NCBI GenBank assembly: GCA_964370165.1
Contig: CAYJIG010000063.1
Coordinates: 1 to 11,262 of the forward strand
Length of the DNA stretch: 11,262 bases
Direction: 5' to 3'
DNA from: JAAYCI01 sp964370165
GTDB taxonomy: Bacteria; Bacillota; Clostridia; Oscillospirales; Ruminococcaceae
Every line of letters starts with the position of its first letter. Within the stretch, counting starts at the first letter, position 1. Of the stretch, positions 5,661 to 11,262 are shown piece by piece. The notes beneath the pieces are model-generated. The model was not told the DNA's origin and searched no databases. It worked only from the letters and a program-made list of their open reading frames with translations. The translations under genes were made by a program, and so were the position numbers.

Positions 5661-7667
5661 TTATCCGCTGACAATATCAAAGTAGAATTTCGACGTCAGC
5701 TTGTATATAAACGAATATAATATCGCAAACGCCGCAAAGCCGATTATCGCAACTGCCACAAACAGCGTGATGTTGGTGAGGTTGAACATCAATAAGAACA
5801 AGCGCAATATCGGAAAAGCGAAACAAAGGTGGATGCCCGCCACCAAAAGCGGTAGGAAAAACACTGTTAGCATCTGGGAGTTGATACTGCGTTTTATCTC
5901 GTTTTTCGTCATGCCAACCTTTTGCATGATGTCAAACCGTGGCTTGTCTTCGTAGCCTTCCACAATTTGCTTGTAGTATATAATTAGCGCTGTGGCCGAG
6001 ATGAAAAGCAGGCTTAAAATCAGTCCTATAAAAAGTAGCCCACCGAAAAGACCGTAAAAGCCCAGCCTGTTGCCCTCCAAAGACTCCACCCCAAAGGAAT
6101 TGAGATGGGTATAATGCCCCAGCGTGATTGTAAAGCTGTCTTGCAGCTCTTCGCTTAGCATCACTTGGCCTTCGCCAGGCAGGCCGCAGTTATAGTTGTA
6201 AGAAAAGTGCGATTGAAGCAAGCTGTCGCCGCTATCGTTTGTCGCACCGCTGAACAAAGTTTCGATGTCGTGAAGGTCATTTACCACCACCATCAGTGTG
6301 GGGAAAATGGTCATCGCCGAGATGCTGTCACTCCAAAAATCGTCTAGCGTGCCTTTGACAGTGAAGGTAGCGTCCAGCACAGAAAGGCTATCGCTTGTAA
6401 ATTCCTCACGTGGAGAGTGTATATACACTTCGTTGTCGCCCAGCGAAATGTTTGCGCCCATGTTTTCATTGTATTCTGACGCCTCGTAGAAAAACACCTG
6501 GTAAATGCTATCAAAGTTGGTGGCGTTTATGAAGTCAAGCTCTAGGCGGCCGTTTTGCAGCTGGCCTGCTGTTACAAGGCGATTATAAACCAGCACATCT
6601 TCCACCACGCCGCCGTTTTCCGCCGTTTCACTGCGCACAAAGTCTTCTACCGCTACTACAAAATCTTCCGGCATCGGGGATGGGTCGTCCGAGGTGAACA
6701 GCATGTTGATATCGTGTGGGTATCTCTGCGAGAGCAGGTCTTCGTTGCCAAGATATAGGCTAAAAGAAGATGACAGCATCACCAGAACCATGGTGGAGAA
6801 GATGCAAATGGCGGCAAGGCCTGCGCCTGTGCGCTTCATGCGGTATGCCATGGACGACACCGAAATGAAATGGTTTGCCTTGTAGTAATATTTTTTGTTT
6901 CGTTGCAAAATACGACACAGCAGTACCGAACCCGAAATAAAAACAAGGTATGTGCCGATGACAACCAGCAACACAGCGACGAAAAACAGCTCGATGGCCG
7001 CTAGGGGGTTTTGCGCCGTGAGGGCGATATAATAAGCGGCGGCAAGGACAGCCACGCCTAAAATGCCTAAGAACCAGTTGGCTTTCGGTGGTTTTTCGCC
7101 AAGGTTTTGGCTTTTTAGCAATTCTATCGGGCTAGATAGTTTTAGTTTCAAAAGCGACTTTATCAAAATGGCAAAAAAGACTACCGAAAAAGCTAAAACA
7201 GTAAAGAAGATATTTCGAAAGCTGATTTCAAAGCTGTAGCTTACGTCTTCCATTGTGATTTTTAAAAGTAACAGCTCGAACAGCTTATAGAAAAGTACAC
7301 CACAGAAAAGTCCGATAGCAAGCGATATTAATGATGTGAAAATACTTTCCCATATAAGAATATACGAAATATTGCGCTTGTTCATGCCCAGTATGTTATA
7401 AAGGGCGTATTCTTTGTTGCGCATTTTGATTAAAAACGAGTTTGTGTAAAACAAAAACAACGCCGCAAATAAAAGGATAAACGGCACGCCCATTGATAAA
7501 ATCATTACAACAGAGGCGCCTGCACCGGAGTTTAAAATCTGTTCTGAATACGCCATGCTCAGCATGATGTAAAACATCATAATCCACAGCGCACATGTTA
7601 AAATATACGGCACATACAGCTTGCCGTTCACCTTGATGCTGTTTTTTGCTATCTTTGGGTAAAACAT
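5661..7667 (-). CDS. BceB-type ABC transporter permease, module 2
   Basis: A 668-residue membrane protein with the BceB plan: ten hydrophobic segments (near 21-40, 52-76, 102-125, 150-172, 197-217, 225-250, 282-304, 540-565, 600-620, 634-655) and one large extracellular domain of about 230 residues (305-535) between the seventh and eighth. The N-terminus (FYPKIAKNSIKVNGKLYVPY) and length are typical of this family. FtsX-like cytoplasmic loops appear at KEYALYNILGMNKRNI and RFDIMQKVGMTKNEI. In characterised systems BceB both acts on the peptide or its lipid target and passes the flux signal to the BceS kinase. Its ATG overlaps the ATPase stop by one base (TAATG), and its ribosome-binding site AGGAGGTG lies inside the end of the ATPase gene, so the two are translationally coupled. 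The substrate cannot be read from sequence. Confidence 0.94.
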   Translation of the reverse strand: MFYPKIAKNSIKVNGKLYVPYILTCALWIMMFYIMLSMAYSEQILNSGAGASVVMILSMGVPFILLFAALFLFYTNSFLIKMRNKEYALYNILGMNKRNISYILIWESIFTSLISLAIGLFCGVLFYKLFELLLLKITMEDVSYSFEISFRNIFFTVLAFSVVFFAILIKSLLKLKLSSPIELLKSQNLGEKPPKANWFLGILGVAVLAAAYYIALTAQNPLAAIELFFVAVLLVVIGTYLVFISGSVLLCRILQRNKKYYYKANHFISVSSMAYRMKRTGAGLAAICIFSTMVLVMLSSSFSLYLGNEDLLSQRYPHDINMLFTSDDPSPMPEDFVVAVEDFVRSETAENGGVVEDVLVYNRLVTAGQLQNGRLELDFINATNFDSIYQVFFYEASEYNENMGANISLGDNEVYIHSPREEFTSDSLSVLDATFTVKGTLDDFWSDSISAMTIFPTLMVVVNDLHDIETLFSGATNDSGDSLLQSHFSYNYNCGLPGEGQVMLSEELQDSFTITLGHYTHLNSFGVESLEGNRLGFYGLFGGLLFIGLILSLLFISATALIIYYKQIVEGYEDKPRFDIMQKVGMTKNEIKRSINSQMLTVFFLPLLVAGIHLCFAFPILRLFLLMFNLTNITLFVAVAIIGFAAFAILYSFIYKLTSKFYFDIVSG

Positions 7668-8428
7668 TATTTCACACCTCCTCTTGAAAGCAAGGTGAGG
7701 GTGTCTGTTATTTTTTGGTGGAGTTCTTCGTTGCTTTGCTCGCCACGATGGATTTGATGGAACACTTCGCCATCTTTTATAAACAAAACGCAGTTTGCGT
7801 TACTGGCGGCTTTGGTGGAATGGGTAACCATTAAAATGGTTTGCCCTTTTTTATTGATGTCAGCCAGCAAGCGCAACAGCTCGTCGGAAGCTTTGGAGTC
7901 CAGCGCGCCTGTGGGCTCGTCCGCTAAAATAAGCTTCGGGTGAGTGATTAGTGCCCTTGCAATGGCGGCACGTTGCTTTTGTCCGCCGGAGACTTCATAC
8001 GGGTATTTCGCCAAAATGTCGGTGATGCCCAGCTCGCTTGCAATTGGTAGCAGTCGGGTTTCCATTTCAGAGTGTGATTTTCCCGACAGCACCAGTGGCA
8101 GGAAAATGTTGTCTTTCAGGTTGAATGTATCCAGCAGGTTGAAATCTTGGAAGACAAAGCCGAGATTTTCACGCCTGAACGTGGATAAATTCGCATCTCT
8201 TATCTTTGTGATGTCACTTGCCTCTAGCAACACGGTGCCGCTTGTCGGCCTGTCCAGCCCGGCTAAAATGTTCAGCAGTGTTGTTTTGCCTGAGCCTGAC
8301 TCGCCCATGATGGCCATATATTCGCCCTGCTCCACCGCAAAGTTGACATTTTTAAGTGCCTCTACTTTGTTTGTGCCAAACCTGGAAGAGTATACTTTTT
8401 GTAGTCCGTTAATCTGCAAAATATTCAT
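7667..8428 (-). CDS. BceA-type ABC transporter ATP-binding protein, module 2
   Basis: A 253-residue cytoplasmic ATPase partnering the BceB-type permease. Motifs in order: Walker A GESGSGKTT (42-50), Q-loop Q94, signature VSGGQ (146-150, with V in place of the usual leading L, common in this subgroup), Walker B LILADE (166-171) with catalytic E171, D-loop ALDS and switch histidine H203. All residues needed for ATP hydrolysis are present. The start ATG follows AGGAG (8437-8441). A 108-base gap containing a palindromic operator candidate separates it from the kinase gene, so the transporter genes probably have their own inducible promoter, as in characterised bceRS-bceAB loci. The inferred role is defence against cell-wall-active peptide antibiotics. 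Confidence 0.95.
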   Translation of the reverse strand: MNILQINGLQKVYSSRFGTNKVEALKNVNFAVEQGEYMAIMGESGSGKTTLLNILAGLDRPTSGTVLLEASDITKIRDANLSTFRRENLGFVFQDFNLLDTFNLKDNIFLPLVLSGKSHSEMETRLLPIASELGITDILAKYPYEVSGGQKQRAAIARALITHPKLILADEPTGALDSKASDELLRLLADINKKGQTILMVTHSTKAASNANCVLFIKDGEVFHQIHRGEQSNEELHQKITDTLTLLSRGGVK

Positions 8429-8515
8429 CGTTATATCTCCTGTTTTTCATTATTCTGTGGCATTGGTAATATAATGATGATATCAAACGACAGCCCTTTT
8501 CCTCCATCGATTTAT

Positions 8516-8551
8516 CTTACATTTCGGCACAAGTTCTTACATTTTTGTAAG
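8516..8551 (-). promoter_or_regulatory. Putative response-regulator operator before the module 2 ATPase
   Basis: A palindrome, CTTACA-TTTT-TGTAAG (8536-8551), spans the last codons of the kinase gene, and CTTACATTT recurs at 8516-8524, exactly 20 bases (about two helical turns) from its copy at 8536. The site lies 88-123 bases before the ATPase start. The palindrome is not followed by a U-run on the minus strand, so a terminator is unlikely. A possible -10 on the minus strand is TATATT (8473-8468), with no convincing -35, as expected for an activator-dependent promoter. That the module 2 regulator binds here is inference. Confidence 0.55.
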
Positions 8552-9529
8552 GTTTTTAATATCGAGCTTGATGGTGGTGCCTTTTTCAAGGCTCGAGTGT
8601 GCCGATATGGGTATATCTAATTTGTCGCAAATCGTTTTGCAAAGATACAGCCCAATTCCGCTGGATTTTTTGTCGATACGGCCGATGTTTCCTGTGTATC
8701 CGTTTTCAAAAATACGTGGCAAGTCCTCTGCCGCGATACCCATGCCGCTGTCTTCTATGCACAGAAATCCTTCGTTGTTTAGATATATTTTAACGCTTCC
8801 TTTTTGGGTATATTTCAAGGCGTTTGAGATTATCTGCTCTAATACAAACAAAAACCACTTCTCGTCTGTGGTCACTTTTTGCGATATAGGTGTATAGCTT
8901 AGGGATATCTTTTTTTCGATAAATTCAGTGCTGAAGCTTTTCACGGCTTTTTTTATCAGCTCGTCCAGGCTATGCTGCGCAAACACGTAATCGGTGCTGT
9001 CCGAGCTGATGCGAAGATACACCATCACCATCTGCACATAGTGCTCGATTTTAGACAGCTCGGCGGTAAGCTTGCGTGATGCGCTGCTGTCCTCGTTTTG
9101 TAGCATCAGCCGCATGCATGCAATCGGTGTTTTTATCTGGTGAATCCACACTGTATAGTACTGTGTCATGTCATTGTATTTACCGCTGAATTCATCCTGC
9201 ATTTGCCGGCGCTGGTTTATCAATGTGTTTATAGTCTCGATGTAGTCTTTTTCAAAAAGTGTGTCTGATGCACGCGACATATTCGATACATCGTTTATAA
9301 TGTCTATATTTTGCTTTAAGAGCTGTAGTTCTTCATGCTTTTTTGCAAACTGCCTAAAGTCGAAAATGCCAAAAATAGCAAATGCGATGATGCATACCAT
9401 GTATGGGTAGAAAACCGCCGCCAGTGGCAAACGGTACAGATAAAACGACAGCGAGAAAAAGCTGAACATGCAAAATCCCGACGCCAAAATAAAGCGTTTT
9501 TCTTTTAAGTAGTCAAAAATCAAGTTCAT
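8537..9529 (-). CDS. BceS-type intramembrane-sensing histidine kinase, module 2
   Basis: A 330-residue histidine kinase. Two closely spaced membrane segments (about 12-32 and 36-56) leave almost no extracellular loop, the signature of intramembrane-sensing kinases. The phospho-acceptor is H130 in WIHQIKTPI. The catalytic domain has the N-box N236 (IISNALKYTQKG), G1 at D260 (DSGMGI), an F-box-like PRIFENGYTG and G2 at G291 (SGIGLYL). In characterised Bce systems such kinases do not bind the drug but read the activity of the BceAB transporter, and the same is expected here. The ATG overlaps the regulator stop by four bases (ATGA), so the pair is translationally coupled. Its last codons overlap the palindrome before the ATPase gene. 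Confidence 0.95.
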   Translation of the reverse strand: MNLIFDYLKEKRFILASGFCMFSFFSLSFYLYRLPLAAVFYPYMVCIIAFAIFGIFDFRQFAKKHEELQLLKQNIDIINDVSNMSRASDTLFEKDYIETINTLINQRRQMQDEFSGKYNDMTQYYTVWIHQIKTPIACMRLMLQNEDSSASRKLTAELSKIEHYVQMVMVYLRISSDSTDYVFAQHSLDELIKKAVKSFSTEFIEKKISLSYTPISQKVTTDEKWFLFVLEQIISNALKYTQKGSVKIYLNNEGFLCIEDSGMGIAAEDLPRIFENGYTGNIGRIDKKSSGIGLYLCKTICDKLDIPISAHSSLEKGTTIKLDIKNLTKM

Positions 9530-10197
9530 TTGATGCTATACCCCTCGCCAAATTTTGTGATGATGAACTCGCACAATCCGATGGAATCCAGCTTTTTTCT
9601 TAGCCTGTTTATGTTGACGGTCAATGTGTTGTCGTCCACAAAGCTGTCTGTCTGCCACAGTGTTTCCATCAGCTTTTCTCGGCTGACAGTTTTTTGCTTG
9701 TTTTCAAACAGTGTCAGCATTATTTTGTGCTCGTTTTTGGTTAGCTCCAGCGTGTGGCCGTCATAACTTAGCGTTGCATCGCTTGTATTCAAAAACACTT
9801 GCCCATGCTGTAGCACGCTTTTGTCACTTGCAAAGTCATACGAGCGGCGCAGTAGCGCTTTTATCTTTGCTGTCAGCACCTCGATATTAAAGGGTTTCGC
9901 CACAAAGTCATCGGCGCCAAGGCTGATGGCCATGACGATGTTCATGTTGTCTGCGGCCGATGATATAAACAAAATAGGTACCTTGCTATGTTTTCGGATT
10001 TGCTCGCACCAATGGTAGCCACTGAAAAACGGCAAGGAAATATCAATCAAAACAAGGTGGGGTTTTTCGCTTACAAAAAGCGTCAACACGTCTTTGAAGT
10101 CTGTGGCGCAAACCACCTCGAACTCCCAGTTTTCCAGTTGCTTTTTTATTTGCGAGGCGATGCCTGCGTCGTCTTCCACAATCATTATTTTATACAT
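9526..10197 (-). CDS. OmpR/PhoB-family response regulator, BceR-type, module 2
   Basis: A 223-residue response regulator. The receiver domain has E8-D9-D10, the phospho-acceptor D52 (LIDISLPFFSG), S79-S80 at the switch position and K101-P102. The winged-helix domain (about 128-223) includes TKNEHKIMLTLFENK, the recognition-helix region LTVNINRLRKKLDSIG and the closing TKFGEGYSIK. LPFFSGYHWC after the phosphorylation site is typical of regulators paired with BceS-type kinases. Its partner is the next gene, which overlaps by four bases. It probably activates the ATPase-permease genes through the repeats at 8516-8551. Upstream, a 54-base gap with a hairpin separates it from the 206-residue membrane protein gene. 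A GGAT ribosome-binding site precedes the ATG. Confidence 0.95.
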   Translation of the reverse strand: MYKIMIVEDDAGIASQIKKQLENWEFEVVCATDFKDVLTLFVSEKPHLVLIDISLPFFSGYHWCEQIRKHSKVPILFISSAADNMNIVMAISLGADDFVAKPFNIEVLTAKIKALLRRSYDFASDKSVLQHGQVFLNTSDATLSYDGHTLELTKNEHKIMLTLFENKQKTVSREKLMETLWQTDSFVDDNTLTVNINRLRKKLDSIGLCEFIITKFGEGYSIK

Positions 10198-10216
10198 AAG
10201 ATATCCTTTTTTGGAA

Positions 10217-10242
10217 CAAATTAGTTTCTCATAGCTAATTTG
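10217..10242. promoter_or_regulatory. Hairpin between the membrane-protein gene and the module 2 regulator
   Basis: A perfect inverted repeat CAAATTAG..CTAATTTG with a 10-base loop fills most of the 54-base gap. Read leftward it is followed by UUCCAAAAAAGG, not a U-run, so it is unlikely to be an efficient terminator. It may be an operator or an RNA processing or stability element that sets the ratio of the membrane protein to the regulator and kinase. No clear -10/-35 pair for the regulator is visible here, so the three genes may share one transcript. Confidence 0.45.
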
Positions 10243-10251
10243 ATATATTAT

Positions 10252-10872
10252 CTATTCAAACCGTGCATAGTACCAGTGCTCGTCTATTTTCTCGATGGAA
10301 AGCACCGTTTTGTCTGCACCTCCACCATATCTTTCAACCACCTCGGGGTCGTCTATCGAGGTGTAGTAAAGTAGCGAATAGCTAGACATCATCCCTCTGT
10401 GCACCCAGTATCCTTTTAGGATTTCTCCGTCGTCCAGCGTTTTCCATAGAATGCTGTTGTCCATGTTTTCTACACCGCTATCAATTATTTTATTTATTTC
10501 TTGCTCGCGCCTGCTTTGGTATAAAAGATGCTCAAACTTCACTTTTTCAAGTTCAAAATCAAACGTGTATGCGATAACTAAAAGCAAAACACTTATCATG
10601 ATGGCTGTTATGTTTAGTATTATATTGTTATTTTTATTTTTGAGTTTAGAGCCCACAGTGATTATGTTTAGCACGAGGGTGATGATTGTTTTTATAAAAA
10701 GTGTTGCCATCACCAGTAAAAACACCACTCCGGCAAGAACGACTGTTATAACTTCTGCTATTTCGTTGCTGAACCATAAAAATAAAAACCCCAAAGTGAA
10801 CACCATTATATCAACCACTAAATTGATTTTTACTATTATATTCAAGGTATATTCTTTTGTGTTTGCTTTCAA
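10252..10872 (-). CDS. 206-residue membrane protein of unknown function, first gene of module 2
   Basis: I do not recognise this protein. It has a hydrophobic N-terminal half with three or four membrane segments (about 13-36, one or two within 40-73, and 84-103) and a soluble C-terminal half (about 104-206) rich in charged and aromatic residues, ending HWYYARFE. The segment NNNIILNITAIMISVLLLVI is preceded by the basic loop GSKLKNKNN. By the positive-inside rule that loop is cytoplasmic, placing the C-terminal domain outside (inference). The start is uncertain: the frame has no ATG at its beginning and the best start is TTG at 10872-10870, while an ATG at 10880 is out of frame and stops after two codons. 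It has its own promoter and lies 54 bases upstream of the regulator. A sensing, immunity or transporter-accessory role is suggested only by position. Confidence 0.8.
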   Translation of the reverse strand: MKANTKEYTLNIIVKINLVVDIMVFTLGFLFLWFSNEIAEVITVVLAGVVFLLVMATLFIKTIITLVLNIITVGSKLKNKNNNIILNITAIMISVLLLVIAYTFDFELEKVKFEHLLYQSRREQEINKIIDSGVENMDNSILWKTLDDGEILKGYWVHRGMMSSYSLLYYTSIDDPEVVERYGGGADKTVLSIEKIDEHWYYARFE

Positions 10873-10944
10873 TTTTTCATTTTCCCAGATTAAATATATT
10901 TTAATTATTGATGGATTTTAGCCGCAGAATTTATAGCCTGTTAT

Positions 10945-10972
10945 ATTATAACACACTTATCTTGTTTGCAAA
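10945..10972 (-). promoter_or_regulatory. Promoter of module 2 (membrane protein, regulator, kinase)
   Basis: Reading leftward, TTTGCA (10972-10967) and a perfect TATAAT (10950-10945) are 16 bp apart, about 70 bases before the TTG start at 10872. The -35 box lies inside the diverged repeat at 10960-11060. The sequence between the promoter and the start codon (10873-10944) contains no other feature I can support. Confidence 0.6.
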
Positions 10973-11060
10973 CATCATGCAAAGTATAGACTTCATATAA
11001 TTTACGATTTGCTATACATTTAAGAAGTAGCTAACATTTAATATCATCGATGCTCAACAT
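10960..11060. repeat. Diverged direct repeat, right copy (flanks the two-module block)
   Basis: The counterpart of 251-354, in the same orientation about 10.7 kb away. The best-conserved block is 11009-11042. On the minus strand both copies read ATG, nine codons ending Ile-Lys-Cys, then TAG at the same distance (11060-11058 and 11033-11031 here), with several differences falling at third codon positions. The left end overlaps the -35 region of the module 2 promoter. Its nature (gene remnant, regulatory element or recombination scar) is not clear. Confidence 0.65.
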
Positions 11061-11132
11061 ATTTTTTCCACTTATATAAAATCAATCATCCTGATATAAC
11101 CTAGTAATTTCAAGATATTTGATAATACAAAA

Positions 11133-11262
11133 ATGAGTAGTCGAAATCACCGTACCGACATGGCGTTCAAGGCACTGATGCAAGAGAATAATCCCCTGTG
11201 CAAACGATTTGACAGTGGGTATGACGGCATTATCCCCGAATGCAGATCTTGCCGTTTTCATC
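11133..11262 (+). CDS. 5' end of an unrecognised gene, cut by the window edge
   Basis: An open frame of 43 codons from an ATG at 11133 to the window end, with an in-frame stop upstream at 11097-11099. The visible protein begins MSSRNHRTDMAFKALMQENN and contains a cysteine pair in IPECRSCRFH, resembling half of a metal-binding knuckle; another cysteine occurs in NPLCKRF. Codon use and GC content rise sharply compared with the AT-rich DNA before it, which supports real coding. No good ribosome-binding site precedes the ATG, and a second ATG at 11160 is also possible. A weak -10 (TATAAC, 11095-11100) is visible. I cannot assign a family from the fragment. Confidence 0.5.
   Translation, partial: MSSRNHRTDMAFKALMQENNPLCKRFDSGYDGIIPECRSCRFH

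Noticed and set aside
7944..8474. Plus-strand open frame of 176 codons
   Set aside because: It is antisense to the module 2 ATPase, whose Walker and signature motifs are intact, and has no recognisable domain.
8536..8551. Palindrome at the end of the module 2 kinase gene as an intrinsic terminator
   Set aside because: Leftward transcription meets no U-run after the stem and the stem has few G-C pairs, so an operator is the better explanation.
10451..10921. Long plus-strand open frame of 156 codons
   Set aside because: It is antisense to the 206-residue membrane protein, and its hydrophobic and serine/threonine-rich composition mirrors that gene. The minus-strand frame has the operon context, promoter and spacing.

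Overview
The window looks like a chromosomal segment of a low- to medium-GC Gram-positive bacterium, most likely a Clostridia-class Firmicute. The reasons are the Bce-type transporter and kinase families, the AT-rich intergenic regions with consensus-like TATAAT boxes, strong GGAGG ribosome-binding sites and tight gene overlaps. This is family-level inference; no marker gene fixes the genus. There are no rRNA or tRNA genes, CRISPR arrays or transposases.

Layout. (1) Left edge, 1-431: no complete gene. It holds two copies of a 46-bp repeat at a 95-bp period, a convincing rho-independent terminator for leftward transcription, a degenerate-looking leftward reading frame ending at 148, and the promoter of the first operon. 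(2) Module 1, rightward, 432-5328: OmpR-family response regulator, a soluble histidine kinase with no membrane segment, then (after a 116-bp promoter/operator region) an MJ0796/LolD-type ABC ATPase and an 856-residue permease with two FtsX domains. (3) A strong bidirectional terminator at 5371-5412 separates the two convergent modules. (4) Module 2, leftward, 10872-5437: a 206-residue membrane protein of unknown function, an OmpR-family response regulator, a BceS-type intramembrane-sensing kinase, then (after a 108-bp gap with a palindromic operator candidate) a BceA-type ATPase, a BceB-type 10-TM permease, and a small DUF4177-like protein. (5) Right edge, 10873-11262: the module 2 promoter, a diverged copy of a ~100-bp element also found just left of module 1, and the start of an unrecognised gene running off the window.

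How it works together. Each module is a two-component system beside the ABC transporter it probably controls. In well-studied Firmicutes such modules detect cell-envelope antimicrobials (bacitracin, lantibiotics, other peptides), and the kinase-regulator pair raises expression of the ATPase-permease that removes the drug or frees its target. Both modules have a separate regulatory region directly before the ATPase gene, and both regions contain repeated motifs suited to an OmpR-family dimer, which supports this circuit. The modules are not recent duplicates: their kinases and permeases belong to different architectural classes.

The least expected features are the diverged direct repeats flanking the whole two-module block, the membrane-free kinase of module 1, and two extra genes in module 2 (the 206-residue membrane protein and the DUF4177-like protein) that are not standard Bce components.
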